NCBI RefSeq assembly: GCF_014202425.1
Contig: NZ_JACHGT010000020.1
Location: 101,134-165,133 of the forward strand
Source: Phytomonospora endophytica
GTDB taxonomy: Bacteria > Actinomycetota > Actinomycetes > Mycobacteriales > Micromonosporaceae
DNA length: 64,000 nt
Reading direction: 5' to 3'
Below are positions 43,946-52,586 of this stretch, in pieces (positions within the stretch are counted from its first letter, which is position 1; each line of letters opens with the position of its first letter). Position numbers and translations under genes: made by a program. The notes under the pieces were generated by a model. It was not told the origin of the DNA and ran no database searches. It saw only the letters and a program-made list of their open reading frames with translations.

Positions 43946-44284
43946 ATGGACAGTCTTGAATCCCTCTTCAGTGCCGCCAGCCTGCTCAGCCTGCAGGGCT
44001 CCGCGGCCGCGGCCCTCCTCGTCCCCAACGTCCTCGGCAACCTCATCGGCGAGCGCTTCGACAAGTGGCGTAAGTGGACCTCGCTGGGCATCGCCCTCGT
44101 TCTCGCGTACCTGGCGGCGTTCCTGGCGAAGGACGCCAACGCGATCAAGTGGGTCGTCGCCCTCTTCAACGGTTTCCTGGTCTTCGCCTCGGCGATGGGC
44201 CTCAACCAGCTCCCGCGCAAGAACCGCCCCAACGGGCACAGTCCCGACGCGCCCGAACCCAAGTTCCTCAAGTCCTGGACGTAG
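43946..44284 (+). CDS. Small membrane protein downstream of CHAT
   Basis: A 112-residue protein with two or three hydrophobic segments (AAAALLVPNVLGNLIG, WTSLGIALVLAYLAAFLA and IKWVVALFNGFLVFASAMGL) and a hydrophilic C-terminus ending KSWT. There is no signal cleavage site. It starts 43 bases after the CHAT stop; a GTG at 43940 could add two residues. The hairpin after it ends the whole unit, so it is probably co-transcribed and may be a membrane partner or effector of the protease pair. No family recognised. Confidence 0.7.
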   Translation: MDSLESLFSAASLLSLQGSAAAALLVPNVLGNLIGERFDKWRKWTSLGIALVLAYLAAFLAKDANAIKWVVALFNGFLVFASAMGLNQLPRKNRPNGHSPDAPEPKFLKSWT

Positions 44285-44288
44285 AAGA

Positions 44289-44314
44289 GCCCGGCCGTGT
44301 CGCGACGGCCGGGC
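44289..44314. terminator. Convergent terminator after the CHAT module
   Basis: Perfect 10-bp arms GCCCGGCCGT (44289-44298) and ACGGCCGGGC (44305-44314) between the small membrane gene stop and the convergent PNGase stop. Confidence 0.85.
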
Positions 44315-44327
44315 CCAGGGGCGGGAC

Positions 44328-45947
44328 TCAGCAGCCGTTCTCGTCGGCGGTGACGTACCCGTTCTTCGTGGCGATCCTGTGGTCGTAACACCCTTCGGTG
44401 CCCGACAGCGTGTAGTGGTGCTCCGAGGTCCCCATGGCGTGCCGTTCGGGCCTCGGTGCGCTGATGTTCCAGCCCGCCTCGCCGGTGTACACATCGGACA
44501 TGTTCGTCACGGTCAGGCCGTCGCCGGACAGCGACCGGTACTTCTCGGCGTCCCCGATGGTGATGGTCGTCGTGAGGCGGTCGGCGGTGTCGACGGCGAT
44601 GTTCCCGTCGAGGGTGAACGTCTTGCGGCTCGACTCCAGGGAGGGGAGGCCGCCGCCGACGCGGGCGACCGTCACGTCGTCGGTCCAGGTGCCGGTGACG
44701 CCGTCGGGGTTCTCGCCGGGTCCCCAGGAGTGGACGCCGGTGTTGGCGACGGCACGGTCCACAGTGGTCACGACGGTGCCGTGCGAGGTCTTGAGGGTAC
44801 CGACCGTCGTGAGCCGGTGGGAGCCCTTCGTGTCGACGCGGTGGGCGTCGCCGTCGGCGGTGTGGGTGCTCGTGTTCTTCAGGTCGGTGGCGCGGTTGCC
44901 GATCAGCCTGCCGCGCACGACCGTGCTGCCCTCGTCCTGCCATGAGCGGAACGCCACCGGAGTGTCCCAGCCCGACTGTCCCGGTTGGACACCGACTACC
45001 TGGACGGTGATCTCGTGGGCGGCACCGTCGTTGAGACGGCCCAGGAACGGCGTCAGGTCATAGGACACCGGCCTGATGTCGAACGCGCGCGGTGCGGGCA
45101 GCACGTACCAGAGGAACGGGTTCGACCAGCCGCCCGTGTACACGTGCGGGAAGGGCGCGGCGATCCCGGCGAGCTCGCCGTCGACGAGGACCTGCACCTC
45201 GCGGTAGGGCCCGTCGGGGTTGGGACAGGAGTAGTCCGGCGCGGGCGCGGTGAAGTACCAGAACTCCTCGCAGCCACCGCCTGAGCCGGTCGCGTAGACG
45301 TCGGCGATGAGTCGCTCGGAGTTGCGGGGGAGCGTGAGGTTCCCGATGGTGGTGCCGTCCTCCTTGTGCTCGTCGGCGAGCGGGGTGACGGTCTCGGCGA
45401 CGGAGCCGGCCGGGTTGGCGGCGTCGGTGGTGTAGAAGGTCAGGTACACCTGCACGTCGAGGACTCCGGTGTAGGTGTCGTTGACGACGTTGCCGATGAG
45501 CATCCAGGTCGGTTGCGGGGACCTGAGCAGTGCGGCGTACTCGGTGAGGTCGCTCTCGACGGTCCAGCGGATGCCTTCGGCGGAGGGTTCGGGCGTGGAG
45601 GTCTTGAAGATCGGAACGCCGCCGATGGTGAGCGCGCCGAGCCGGTCGTACTGGCGTCCGGCGACCGCGCCTTCCAGGCGCAGTACGACTTTCGACCAGT
45701 CGCCGGCGCAGTCGGCCGGGGGTGTGTAGGTGCCTTCGAAGGGCGTGAAGTCGCGGAACTCGTAGTCGACGAGCGGCACCTCGCACGAGCGCGTGTCCGG
45801 CTTCTCGACGGGCGTGACGGCCGTGCGCGGGTCGTCCCAGTCGGTGCCGAACTCGGGTGGCGGTTCGGCGGCGTGCGCCGGAACCGCGACGGCGACGGCG
45901 AGTGCCGCGGCACCGGCCGCGAGCAGGGCCTTGTGCGTGAGTCTCAT
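44328..45947 (-). CDS. Secreted PNGase A-like peptide:N-glycanase family protein
   Basis: A 539-residue secreted protein with signal peptide about 1-26. It matches the peptide-N4-(N-acetyl-beta-glucosaminyl)asparagine amidase A family: VVLRLEGAVAGRQYDRLGAL, IFKTSTPEPSAEGIRWTVES, GGWSNPFLWYVLPAPRAFDI. Plant and acidobacterial members remove N-glycans, including core alpha-1,3-fucosylated ones, from glycopeptides. Cys pairs at both ends suggest disulfides. An actinomycete could use it to deglycosylate plant glycoproteins. It stands alone on this strand. Confidence 0.82.
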   Translation of the reverse strand: MRLTHKALLAAGAAALAVAVAVPAHAAEPPPEFGTDWDDPRTAVTPVEKPDTRSCEVPLVDYEFRDFTPFEGTYTPPADCAGDWSKVVLRLEGAVAGRQYDRLGALTIGGVPIFKTSTPEPSAEGIRWTVESDLTEYAALLRSPQPTWMLIGNVVNDTYTGVLDVQVYLTFYTTDAANPAGSVAETVTPLADEHKEDGTTIGNLTLPRNSERLIADVYATGSGGGCEEFWYFTAPAPDYSCPNPDGPYREVQVLVDGELAGIAAPFPHVYTGGWSNPFLWYVLPAPRAFDIRPVSYDLTPFLGRLNDGAAHEITVQVVGVQPGQSGWDTPVAFRSWQDEGSTVVRGRLIGNRATDLKNTSTHTADGDAHRVDTKGSHRLTTVGTLKTSHGTVVTTVDRAVANTGVHSWGPGENPDGVTGTWTDDVTVARVGGGLPSLESSRKTFTLDGNIAVDTADRLTTTITIGDAEKYRSLSGDGLTVTNMSDVYTGEAGWNISAPRPERHAMGTSEHHYTLSGTEGCYDHRIATKNGYVTADENGC

Positions 45948-46160
45948 CTGTACCCGGCCTCCCTTGCGCGAGTGGTGAACCGCAGGGAGTAAGCCAGATC
46001 CCGGGAGGGTTCGTCAAGGCTTGATCAACGGTGCGGACCGTGGTCGCTCGCACGCTCGGTGGCGAAGCGACGGGACAGCGGGAAACCGGCCGGGCAAATA
46101 GCATGAGGGCGCACGGCACCGTCAGCTCCGCCGTGCCCTTATTTCCCGAGGTGAATGCCC

Positions 46161-47510
46161 ATGACCGCGAATCCGCAGGATCCCGGCGCACCCGACGGCC
46201 GCCCGGTCGAGCCCTTCCCGTCGCTCGCCGACGGCCGGCGCTCCTCGTCGAAGCGTGGTGCGACGGGCAAACGCGCGGCGAAGGCCCGGGTACCACAGCC
46301 GGAACCGGAGCCCGTCGAGGTACCGCCGCCGCCCGTGCGGGCGCGGCGGCCGGCGGGCCGGAAGCATCCACAACGGACGGTCGAGCCGGAGGCCGTCCCC
46401 GAGGCGGTCGCCGTCGCCGCCGTGCCGGAACGGCTCGACGACGACACCCAGGAGCTGCCGGTCATCACCGCGGAGCCTTTCATCGAGGAGGAGGCCCCGC
46501 TCGTGCTCGTGCCGGGAACCCTCGCCGTCGAGGCGATCCCGGTACCGCCTCCGCCTCCGGCCGCGCCGATCGTCGACGTGGTAGCGGATGCCGGCGAGGC
46601 CGCGACTCCCGACACCGCGACGGCCGAGGCCCCGCCGCCCGCCATCGCGCCGGAACCGCCGCCACCGCCCGCCGTGAGCCCGGCCACGCCGAAGAAGACC
46701 CCCAAGCCACCCAAGACCCCCAAGCCGCCGCGCGCGCCACGGCCGCCGAAGGTCCGCAAGACCCGGCGCCTGCCCGCGTGGCTCACCCGGCGCCGGGCAC
46801 TGCGCCTCAACGCCGTCCCCGTCCGCGTCTTCGCCACGGCCCTCGTCGTCGCTCTCGCGCTCTTCGCCATCGGCACCCTCCGTGACGACAAGCCCGACGA
46901 TCCAGCGACCGGCACCGCCGCGCAGGGCGAACCGGAACTCGCGCCGATCCCTTCGCAGGCCTCGCCTTCGGCGACACCGTCACCGTCGTCGAGTTCGGCG
47001 AGTCCGTCCCCGTCGTCCAAGCCGAAGCCGAAGGACACCCCCACCAAGGACGATCCGACCGAGGACGACAAGCCCTCCGGCGGTGGTGGCGACGACGGCG
47101 GCAAGGACCCGAAGACCGGTTCCTTCCGCATCAAGTCGGTGTCCTCCGGGATGTGCCTCGACGAGGCCGATCTGGGTGACTCGACGGTCGTGCAGAAGGG
47201 CTGCTCGTCCTCGCCGTTGTCGGCGAAGGGCCTGGAGAGCCTGGGCGGCGGCGACTACTACCTGACCACGAATCACCCGCAGCACGGCGCCGGGTGCATC
47301 TCCTCGGCGGCCAACGGGGTCGGCAACGGGTTCATCGGTGACGCCTGCACCGGTGACGCGGCCCAGATCTTCAGCCTCGACGAGGTCGGGAACGGCGTCT
47401 ACCGGATCCGCCTGGTCGACAACGGGACCTGTATCGCCGTGAGCGGTGACGGAGCGCCGGTGTCGGCGAGCTGCGGGAGCGGCAAGAGCCAGCGATTCAC
47501 ATTCCTTTAG
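46161..47510 (+). CDS. Pro-rich membrane protein with C-terminal ricin-B-like domain
   Basis: A 449-residue bitopic protein. The first 215 residues are a cytoplasmic Pro/Ala/Glu-rich, low-complexity region with Lys-Pro repeats (KTPKPPKTPKPPRAPRPPK), followed by one membrane helix (VFATALVVALALFAIGTL, about 223-240), a Ser/Pro spacer and a C-terminal beta-trefoil-like domain (about 325-449) with Gln-x-Phe-type ends (AQIFSL, SQRFTFL) as in ricin B-lectins. It may bind cell-wall sugars. GAGGTGA spacing favours ATG 46161 over 46155. The partner is unknown. Confidence 0.72.
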   Translation: MTANPQDPGAPDGRPVEPFPSLADGRRSSSKRGATGKRAAKARVPQPEPEPVEVPPPPVRARRPAGRKHPQRTVEPEAVPEAVAVAAVPERLDDDTQELPVITAEPFIEEEAPLVLVPGTLAVEAIPVPPPPPAAPIVDVVADAGEAATPDTATAEAPPPAIAPEPPPPPAVSPATPKKTPKPPKTPKPPRAPRPPKVRKTRRLPAWLTRRRALRLNAVPVRVFATALVVALALFAIGTLRDDKPDDPATGTAAQGEPELAPIPSQASPSATPSPSSSSASPSPSSKPKPKDTPTKDDPTEDDKPSGGGGDDGGKDPKTGSFRIKSVSSGMCLDEADLGDSTVVQKGCSSSPLSAKGLESLGGGDYYLTTNHPQHGAGCISSAANGVGNGFIGDACTGDAAQIFSLDEVGNGVYRIRLVDNGTCIAVSGDGAPVSASCGSGKSQRFTFL

Positions 47511-47555
47511 GAATTCCTGCCGGTAGGTGGCAAGGATCGGCGGGAGGATGCCCGC

Positions 47556-48485
47556 ATGAGCGGAAACGAAGCGAAGCCGCAGTTGCGGGGCAAGGTCGTA
47601 CTGGTCGCGGGGGCGACCCGGGGCGCGGGACGCGCGATCGCCGTCGAGTTCGGGCGGGCGGGCGCGACGGTCTACGCCACGGGCCGGTCGACGCGCGCGA
47701 AACGTTCCGAGATCGACCGGGCCGAGACGATCGAGGAGACCGCCGAACTCGTCGACGCGGCCGGCGGCAAGGGCATCGCGGTGCCGACCGACCACCTCGA
47801 CGTCGGCGCCGTGCGCGATCTCGTCGCGCGCATCGACAAGGAGCAGGGGCGGCTCGACGTCCTCGTCAACGACATCTGGGGAGGGGAGCACCTCACCGAG
47901 TGGGACAAGCCGCTGTGGGAGATGGACCTCGACAAGGGCTTCCACATGCTGCGGCTGGCGATCGACACGCACATCATCACCAGCCACGAGGCCCTTCCGC
48001 TGCTGATCCGCAACCCCGGCGGCCTCGTCGTCGAGATCACCGACGGCGATGAGGAGTTCAACACCGACTACCGCGACCAGTTCTTCTACGACCTGGCCAA
48101 GATCACCCCGATCCGGATGGCGAAGGCCTTGGCGAAGGAGCTTCAGCCCCACGGCGGGACGGCGGTGTCGGTGACGCCCGGCTTCCTGCGCTCGGAGCAG
48201 ATGCTTGAGCACTTCGGCGTCACCGAGGAGACCTGGCGCGACGCCATTCCGCAAAGCGTCCACTTCGGACTGTCGGAGACGCCGCACTACGTCGCGCGCT
48301 GCATCGTCGCGCTGGCCGCCGATCCCGAACGGGAGAAGCGCTGGGGCGGTCGCGGGGTCGCCAGCTGGACCCTCGCGCCGGCCTACGGTGTGCGGGACCT
48401 CGACGGCTCGCAGCCGCGCTTCATGGAGTACTTCAAGGCGATCCAGGCCGGTGGCGCCGAGGACGACTACGCGCCCTACCGCTAG
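47556..48485 (+). CDS. SDR family oxidoreductase
   Basis: A 309-residue NAD(P)-dependent dehydrogenase with cofactor motif AGATRGAGR near residue 19 and YDLAK as the catalytic YxxxK near residue 180. An insertion with the Trp-rich NDIWGGEHLTEWDKPLWEM follows the NNAG position, which reads NDIW here. Substrate unknown. GGGAGG precedes the ATG. Convergent with the WYL regulator, whose terminator is shared. Confidence 0.86.
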   Translation: MSGNEAKPQLRGKVVLVAGATRGAGRAIAVEFGRAGATVYATGRSTRAKRSEIDRAETIEETAELVDAAGGKGIAVPTDHLDVGAVRDLVARIDKEQGRLDVLVNDIWGGEHLTEWDKPLWEMDLDKGFHMLRLAIDTHIITSHEALPLLIRNPGGLVVEITDGDEEFNTDYRDQFFYDLAKITPIRMAKALAKELQPHGGTAVSVTPGFLRSEQMLEHFGVTEETWRDAIPQSVHFGLSETPHYVARCIVALAADPEREKRWGGRGVASWTLAPAYGVRDLDGSQPRFMEYFKAIQAGGAEDDYAPYR

Positions 48486-48528
48486 CGGCCACGGGGGCGG
48501 CGGGTGTTCCCCGCCGTCCCGCGCTAGC
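48481..48528. terminator. Nested convergent terminator over both stop codons
   Basis: Outer arms GCTAGCG (48481-48487) and CGCTAGC (48522-48528) contain or abut the two stop codons; an inner stem CGGCGGG (48498-48504)/CCCGCCG (48510-48516) lies within. Both genes end in it. Confidence 0.7.
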
Positions 48529-49492
48529 CGTTGCGGGCGGCCATCGCCGCCCCGACCGCCGCGAGCCCGCCCCGTACCTCCACCGGTTCCAGGACCTCCA
48601 CCTCGGCGCCCAGGAAGGTCAGCTGGGAGACGGCGATGTGCACGCTCTCCAGGTCGATCCGCGCCTCCGTCCAGCCCTCGTCGTCCGGCGGGCCGCCGCC
48701 GTCGAGTGCCCGGCGCGCGGTGAGGGTTCCGACGGCGTGCGCGAGCCTGGCGGCACCGCGCGGGCTCAGCCGCACGCGCACCGACAGGGGCTGCATCGCC
48801 GCGTCGAACGCGGCCTGGGACGCCGCCCACCAGTCGGCGAGGTCGAAGTCGCCGGGCCGTTCGAAGACCTCACCGGTCGCGGCGACGTCGGTGATCCGCG
48901 AGACCCGGTAGGTCAGCACGCGCCCGCCGTCGGCGCGCATCGCCGCGTACCAGACCCCCGCCTTGAGCACGAGTCCCAGCGGGTCGAGGACCCGCCGCGC
49001 GACCTCCTCGCCGCGCCGGTAGCCGACGTCGAGCCGCCGCTGCTCCCACACCGCGTCGGCCACGGCGTGCAGGTGCGGGACCTCGTCGGGCCCGGCGAAC
49101 CACGTCGGCGCGTCCAGGTGGAAGCGCTCGCGCAGCCGCCCGGCCCGGTCGCGCAGCTCGGGCGGCAGCGTCGCCAGCACCTTCGCCTGCGCGGCGACCG
49201 CGACCGTGCCCAGTCCCAGCCCGTCGAGGACGGCCGGGGCGGTCCCCGCGAACAGGCTCGCCGCCTCGTCGGCGGTCAGCCCGTCCAGGCGCGTCCGCCA
49301 GCCGTCGAGGAGGCGGATGCCCCCGGTCGGGCCGGGCTCGGTCCACAACGGCACACCGGCGCCCTGGAGGGCCGTCACGTCGCGGTAGATCGTGCGCACC
49401 GACACGTCGAGCGCCTCGGCGAGCCGGGCCGCCGTCGCGCCCCGCTCGGTCTGCAAAGTGAGGAGAAGCGCCACGAGCCGGCCGGCCTTCAT
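48524..49492 (-). CDS. WYL-domain DeoR-like transcriptional regulator
   Basis: A 322-residue regulator with an N-terminal helix-turn-helix (AARLAEALDVSVRTIYRDVT, about 20-40) and a WYL domain (about 135-215, LDVGYRRGEEVARRVLDPLG and KAGVWYAAM), often binding nucleic acid or nucleotides. It starts at ATG 49492 with AGGAGG nine bases upstream. WYL regulators control DNA damage, defence or metabolic genes; the target is unknown and could be itself or the convergent SDR. Confidence 0.9.
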   Translation of the reverse strand: MKAGRLVALLLTLQTERGATAARLAEALDVSVRTIYRDVTALQGAGVPLWTEPGPTGGIRLLDGWRTRLDGLTADEAASLFAGTAPAVLDGLGLGTVAVAAQAKVLATLPPELRDRAGRLRERFHLDAPTWFAGPDEVPHLHAVADAVWEQRRLDVGYRRGEEVARRVLDPLGLVLKAGVWYAAMRADGGRVLTYRVSRITDVAATGEVFERPGDFDLADWWAASQAAFDAAMQPLSVRVRLSPRGAARLAHAVGTLTARRALDGGGPPDDEGWTEARIDLESVHIAVSQLTFLGAEVEVLEPVEVRGGLAAVGAAMAARNG

Positions 49493-49596
49493 GCGGGTGA
49501 ACCTCCTGGTCAAGGCACAGGGGATATCCCGTGGAAGGCCCCCCGGTGGGTCTGCTAAAGTTTCCCCTCGGTGCGGCAAGTACGGCACCGAGATGC

Positions 49597-49672
49597 GCGC
49601 CGTTAGCTCAATTGGCAGAGCAGCTGGCTCTTAACCAGCGGGTTCGGGGTTCGAGTCCCTGACGGCGCACCA
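49597..49672 (+). tRNA. tRNA-Lys (CUU)
   Basis: A full cloverleaf: acceptor GCGCCGT/ACGGCGC, D-arm GCTC/GAGC, anticodon stem GCTGG/CCAGC with loop CTCTTAA (anticodon CTT), T-loop TTCGAGT, discriminator A and encoded CCA (49670-49672). It lies in the spacer between the divergent WYL and HxlR region. A TAAAGT -10-like element is at 49555-49560, and an 8-bp inverted repeat CTCGGTGC/GCACCGAG (49567-49592) precedes it. Confidence 0.97.
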
Positions 49673-49677
49673 ACGTT

Positions 49678-49713
49678 AAACCCCCGGGAGGCCCAAGGGC
49701 CGCCCGGGGGTTT
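49678..49713. terminator. Terminator after tRNA-Lys
   Basis: AAACCCCCGGG (49678-49688) and CCCGGGGGTTT (49703-49713) are perfect 11-bp arms. It serves the tRNA and, in the other direction, the HxlR gene. Confidence 0.9.
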
Positions 49714-49725
49714 CGCTTTGCGCCC

Positions 49726-50109
49726 TCACGAGTCGAAGGCGTCGCGGGACGCCTCGATGTCGTACAGATAGCGCTGCGTCCAGCCGCACATGCTGTCGAT
49801 GGGGCCCCGCGGGGCCCGCCCCGGCTCCGTGAGGCGGTAGTCGACGCGCGGCGGGACGACCGGGTGCACGGTCCGTTCCACCAGGCCGTTGCGCTCCAGC
49901 ATCCGCAGGTTCTGGGTGAGCATCTTGTGGCTGATGCCGTCGACACCGTCGCGCACCTCGCTGAACCGCCGCGTGCCCTCGCCGAGGAAGTCGATGATCA
50001 GCAGCGCCCACTTGTTGGCGACGTCGGAGAAGATCTCCCGCGCCAGCGAGTCCGCCCTCGTCGGATCGGCGTCCTCGGGCAGGCCCTTGAGCGACTGCTT
50101 GGTCCCCAT
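49726..50109 (-). CDS. HxlR family winged-helix regulator
   Basis: A 127-residue HxlR/DUF24 regulator. The recognition part is RRFSEVRDGVDGISHKMLTQ and LRMLERNGLVERTVHPVVPP, the latter the wing with the family VPPxVxYxLT pattern. It lacks the redox Cys near the N-terminus seen in YodB-type members; the one Cys (MCGW) is near the C-terminus. It follows the RidA gene by 22 bases on the same strand, so the two form an operon; the regulator may sense a reactive intermediate or control RidA. Confidence 0.88.
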   Translation of the reverse strand: MGTKQSLKGLPEDADPTRADSLAREIFSDVANKWALLIIDFLGEGTRRFSEVRDGVDGISHKMLTQNLRMLERNGLVERTVHPVVPPRVDYRLTEPGRAPRGPIDSMCGWTQRYLYDIEASRDAFDS

Positions 50110-50131
50110 CGGGCAACTGTGCCACGGCTCG

Positions 50132-50548
50132 TCAGGCGAGGACGGCGACCGCCTCGATCTCCACCAGCAGCGCCGGCCCGGCCAGCGCGACCACGCCCAG
50201 ACCCGTCAGCGGCGGAAGCGGGACGTCGACGCCGAGCTTCGCCGAGGCTCGGGCCGCGCCCTCCACGAACAGCGGGATCCTCGCCGGATCGAAGTCGACG
50301 AAGTAGGCGGTCAGCTTCACCACGTCGGCGAGGGAACCGCCCACCTCGGTGAGCGCGGTCGCGATGTTGAGGTAGCACCGCTCGACCTGCGCGGCGAGGT
50401 CGCCTTCGCCGACCACGCGGCCTTCCGCGTCCCAGGCGACCTGGCCGGCGATGTGCACCAGCCGCGTGCCGGTGGCCACGGACACCTGCCGGTACAGGGG
50501 GACCCGCGTCAGTCCTTCGGGATCGATCAGGGTGTTGGTCATGTCCAC
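50132..50548 (-). CDS. RidA family enamine/imine deaminase
   Basis: A 138-residue protein of the YjgF/YER057c/UK114 family. Family features are LYRQVSVATGTRLVHIAGQV, a conserved VAWDAEGRVV, and VVKLTAYFVDFDPARIP with the Arg that in RidA binds carboxylate. It hydrolyses reactive 2-aminoacrylate-type intermediates. GAGGAG is five bases before the ATG. The next gene on the strand encodes the HxlR regulator. Confidence 0.9.
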   Translation of the reverse strand: MDMTNTLIDPEGLTRVPLYRQVSVATGTRLVHIAGQVAWDAEGRVVGEGDLAAQVERCYLNIATALTEVGGSLADVVKLTAYFVDFDPARIPLFVEGAARASAKLGVDVPLPPLTGLGVVALAGPALLVEIEAVAVLA

Positions 50549-50707
50549 TCCTCGTGCTCGCGGTGACCGTGCGGGTCACCGCCCCCGCCCTGTGGCCACC
50601 GCCACACCGGCCCTCCACATGGGATCCACGCCACTCCACCACTCGGCTTTCCCCGCCCGGAGTGCCGCCACTGCGCATAATGACCGCAGCCGACTTGGGG
50701 GGCGCGC

Positions 50708-52015
50708 ATGTGGGACTGGTCCTTGATCACCGGAACCGTCGTGACGACCTCCGTCGTGGCCGGACTCGTCTCGGCGGCCTTCCTGCTCCTCGACACCGAA
50801 CGCAAGTGGTGGACCGGCTGGGGCTGGGTGCCCGTCGCCGTCCTGTCCGGAGCCGGAGCCGGGGTCCTCGCCAAAGTCGTCGTCGACGTCATCTGGAAGC
50901 CCTTCCCCGACAAGCTCCCTATCATCGTCTGCGCCGCCATCGCCGTCTCCGTCGCCGCGATCATCCTGGCCGTCGGCAAGATGCGCCGCTTCGGGCCCGG
51001 CATGCGCACCCTCTCCGTCATCGCCACGATCCTCGTCATCGGCGCCTCGGCCATCCAGGTCAACCGCTACTTCGGCTGGTACCCGTCGGTCGCGGGTCTC
51101 CTCGGCCACCTGCCCGTCGAACCCATCGGCCTCGACGAACTCGACCCCGCCGACGCCACCATCTCGGCACCCGACGGCAAATCCCTCCAGGACGTGTGGG
51201 AACCGCCCGCCGGTCTCCCCGCGCACGGCGCGCTCGCCGAGATGGACGTCCCGCCGAAGGTGTCGGACTTCCACGTCCGCAGCGGCTGGGTGTGGCTGCC
51301 GCCCGCGTACCTCGTGACACCGCGCCCGGTTCTGCCCGTCCTCGTGCTCGTGGGCGGGCAGCCGGGCAATCCCCGTGACTGGATCGACTCCGGCCAGATC
51401 GTGCAGATGATGGACGCCTACGCCGCCGCCCACGAGGGCCTCGCGCCGATCGTGGCCATGCCCGACTCGCTCGGCAGTCCCTGGGCCAACCCGATGTGCC
51501 TCGACACCGAGCGCGGCAAGTCGCTGACCTACCTGTCGGTCGACGTGCCCGCCTGGATCGACGAGAACCTGTCGGTGGCCGTCGACCGGAAGTCCTGGGC
51601 CTTCGGGGGCTTCTCGCAGGGCGGGACCTGTTCGCTGATCATGGCGGTCAACGCCTCGGCCGTCTACGGCCGCTTCATCGACCTCAGCGGTGAGGTCGAG
51701 CCGACCATCGGCACCCACGAGGAGACCCTCGACGAGGCCTTCGGCGGTGACGCGGCCGCCTTCGACGAGGTCAACCCCCTCGACGTGATGGCCCGCGAGC
51801 GCTTCCCCGACACCGCGGGGCGCTTCGTGGTGGGGGAGAAGGACACCGGCATGGCCGCGGGCCTCCAGGAGCTCCACGTGGCCGCTCAGGCCGCCGGGAT
51901 GGACGTCGAGTACCAGACCGTGCCGGGCGGCCACGACATGAACGCCTGGCGCACCGGAATGCGTGAATCCCTGCCGTGGCTGGGCGACCACACCGGACTC
52001 ACCGCGCCACTCTGA
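50708..52015 (+). CDS. Membrane-anchored esterase (mycolyltransferase/Fes-like alpha/beta hydrolase)
   Basis: A 435-residue protein. Three or four hydrophobic helices occupy about 1-125; the rest is an extracellular alpha/beta-hydrolase with nucleophile Ser303 in GFSQGG and a C-terminal His in GGHDMNAW. It resembles the esterase D/antigen-85 branch of hydrolases that act on cell-envelope esters. A CATAAT box (50676-50681) and GGGGGG precede the ATG. The substrate is unknown. No envelope gene cluster surrounds it. Confidence 0.82.
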   Translation: MWDWSLITGTVVTTSVVAGLVSAAFLLLDTERKWWTGWGWVPVAVLSGAGAGVLAKVVVDVIWKPFPDKLPIIVCAAIAVSVAAIILAVGKMRRFGPGMRTLSVIATILVIGASAIQVNRYFGWYPSVAGLLGHLPVEPIGLDELDPADATISAPDGKSLQDVWEPPAGLPAHGALAEMDVPPKVSDFHVRSGWVWLPPAYLVTPRPVLPVLVLVGGQPGNPRDWIDSGQIVQMMDAYAAAHEGLAPIVAMPDSLGSPWANPMCLDTERGKSLTYLSVDVPAWIDENLSVAVDRKSWAFGGFSQGGTCSLIMAVNASAVYGRFIDLSGEVEPTIGTHEETLDEAFGGDAAAFDEVNPLDVMARERFPDTAGRFVVGEKDTGMAAGLQELHVAAQAAGMDVEYQTVPGGHDMNAWRTGMRESLPWLGDHTGLTAPL

Positions 52016-52053
52016 CCGTCCACAGAGGACGCCGAGCCCGGTAGGTTCGGTCC

Positions 52054-52533
52054 ATGCCCATCAGGTCCATCCGCGCGCCCGAGCCCTACGAACCCCGCGA
52101 CGGCGACGGCCCCTCGCTGTTCCTGGCCGGCGGGATCACCGCCGTCGCCGACTGGCAGTCCCGCGCCGAGGCCCTGCTCGGCCGCGCCGCCTTCCCCGTC
52201 ACCGTCTTCAACCCCCGCCGCGACGACTTCGACGTCACCCGCCTCGCCGACACCGTCGAGCAGATCGCCTGGGAACACCGCCTGCTCCGCGCCGCCGACC
52301 TCGTGCTCTTCTGGTTCGCCGAAGGCCCCTCGGTCCAGCCCATCACCCTCTTCGAACTCGGCGGCGCCATCGAACGCGCCGGCCGCGTCGTCGTCGGCGC
52401 CCATCCCACCTACACGCGCGCACTCGACGTGCGAGAGCAGTTGCGGCTGGTGCGCCCGGAAGTGGAGGTGCACGAGAGCCTGGAGGGACTGGTGGGGGAG
52501 GCCCTCGGGGTACTGCGCGGATGGGCGGGATAG
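52054..52533 (+). CDS. Nucleoside 2-deoxyribosyltransferase-like protein
   Basis: A 159-residue protein of the nucleoside 2-deoxyribosyltransferase-like fold. It has LFLAGGITAVADWQ at 21-34, an acidic FNPRRDDFD and the family ELGGAIERAGRVVVG (about 104-118). In related proteins a Glu is the nucleophile; here E104 in FELGGA is the candidate. It may act in nucleoside salvage or bind a nucleotide signal. The ATG is six bases after TAGGTT (52042-52047), probably leaderless. It shares a perfect convergent terminator with the sigma factor gene. Confidence 0.78.
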   Translation: MPIRSIRAPEPYEPRDGDGPSLFLAGGITAVADWQSRAEALLGRAAFPVTVFNPRRDDFDVTRLADTVEQIAWEHRLLRAADLVLFWFAEGPSVQPITLFELGGAIERAGRVVVGAHPTYTRALDVREQLRLVRPEVEVHESLEGLVGEALGVLRGWAG

Positions 52534-52536
52534 AAA

Positions 52537-52562
52537 AAACCGGCGCCCGTGGGCGCCGGTTT
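52537..52562. terminator. Perfect convergent terminator
   Basis: 12-bp arms AAACCGGCGCCC (52537-52548) and GGGCGCCGGTTT (52551-52562) around GT, between the deoxyribosyltransferase-like gene and the sigma gene. The A- and T-rich ends make it work in both directions. Confidence 0.95.
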
Positions 52563-52586
52563 GATCGTCGTGTCCTCGCGGCCTCG

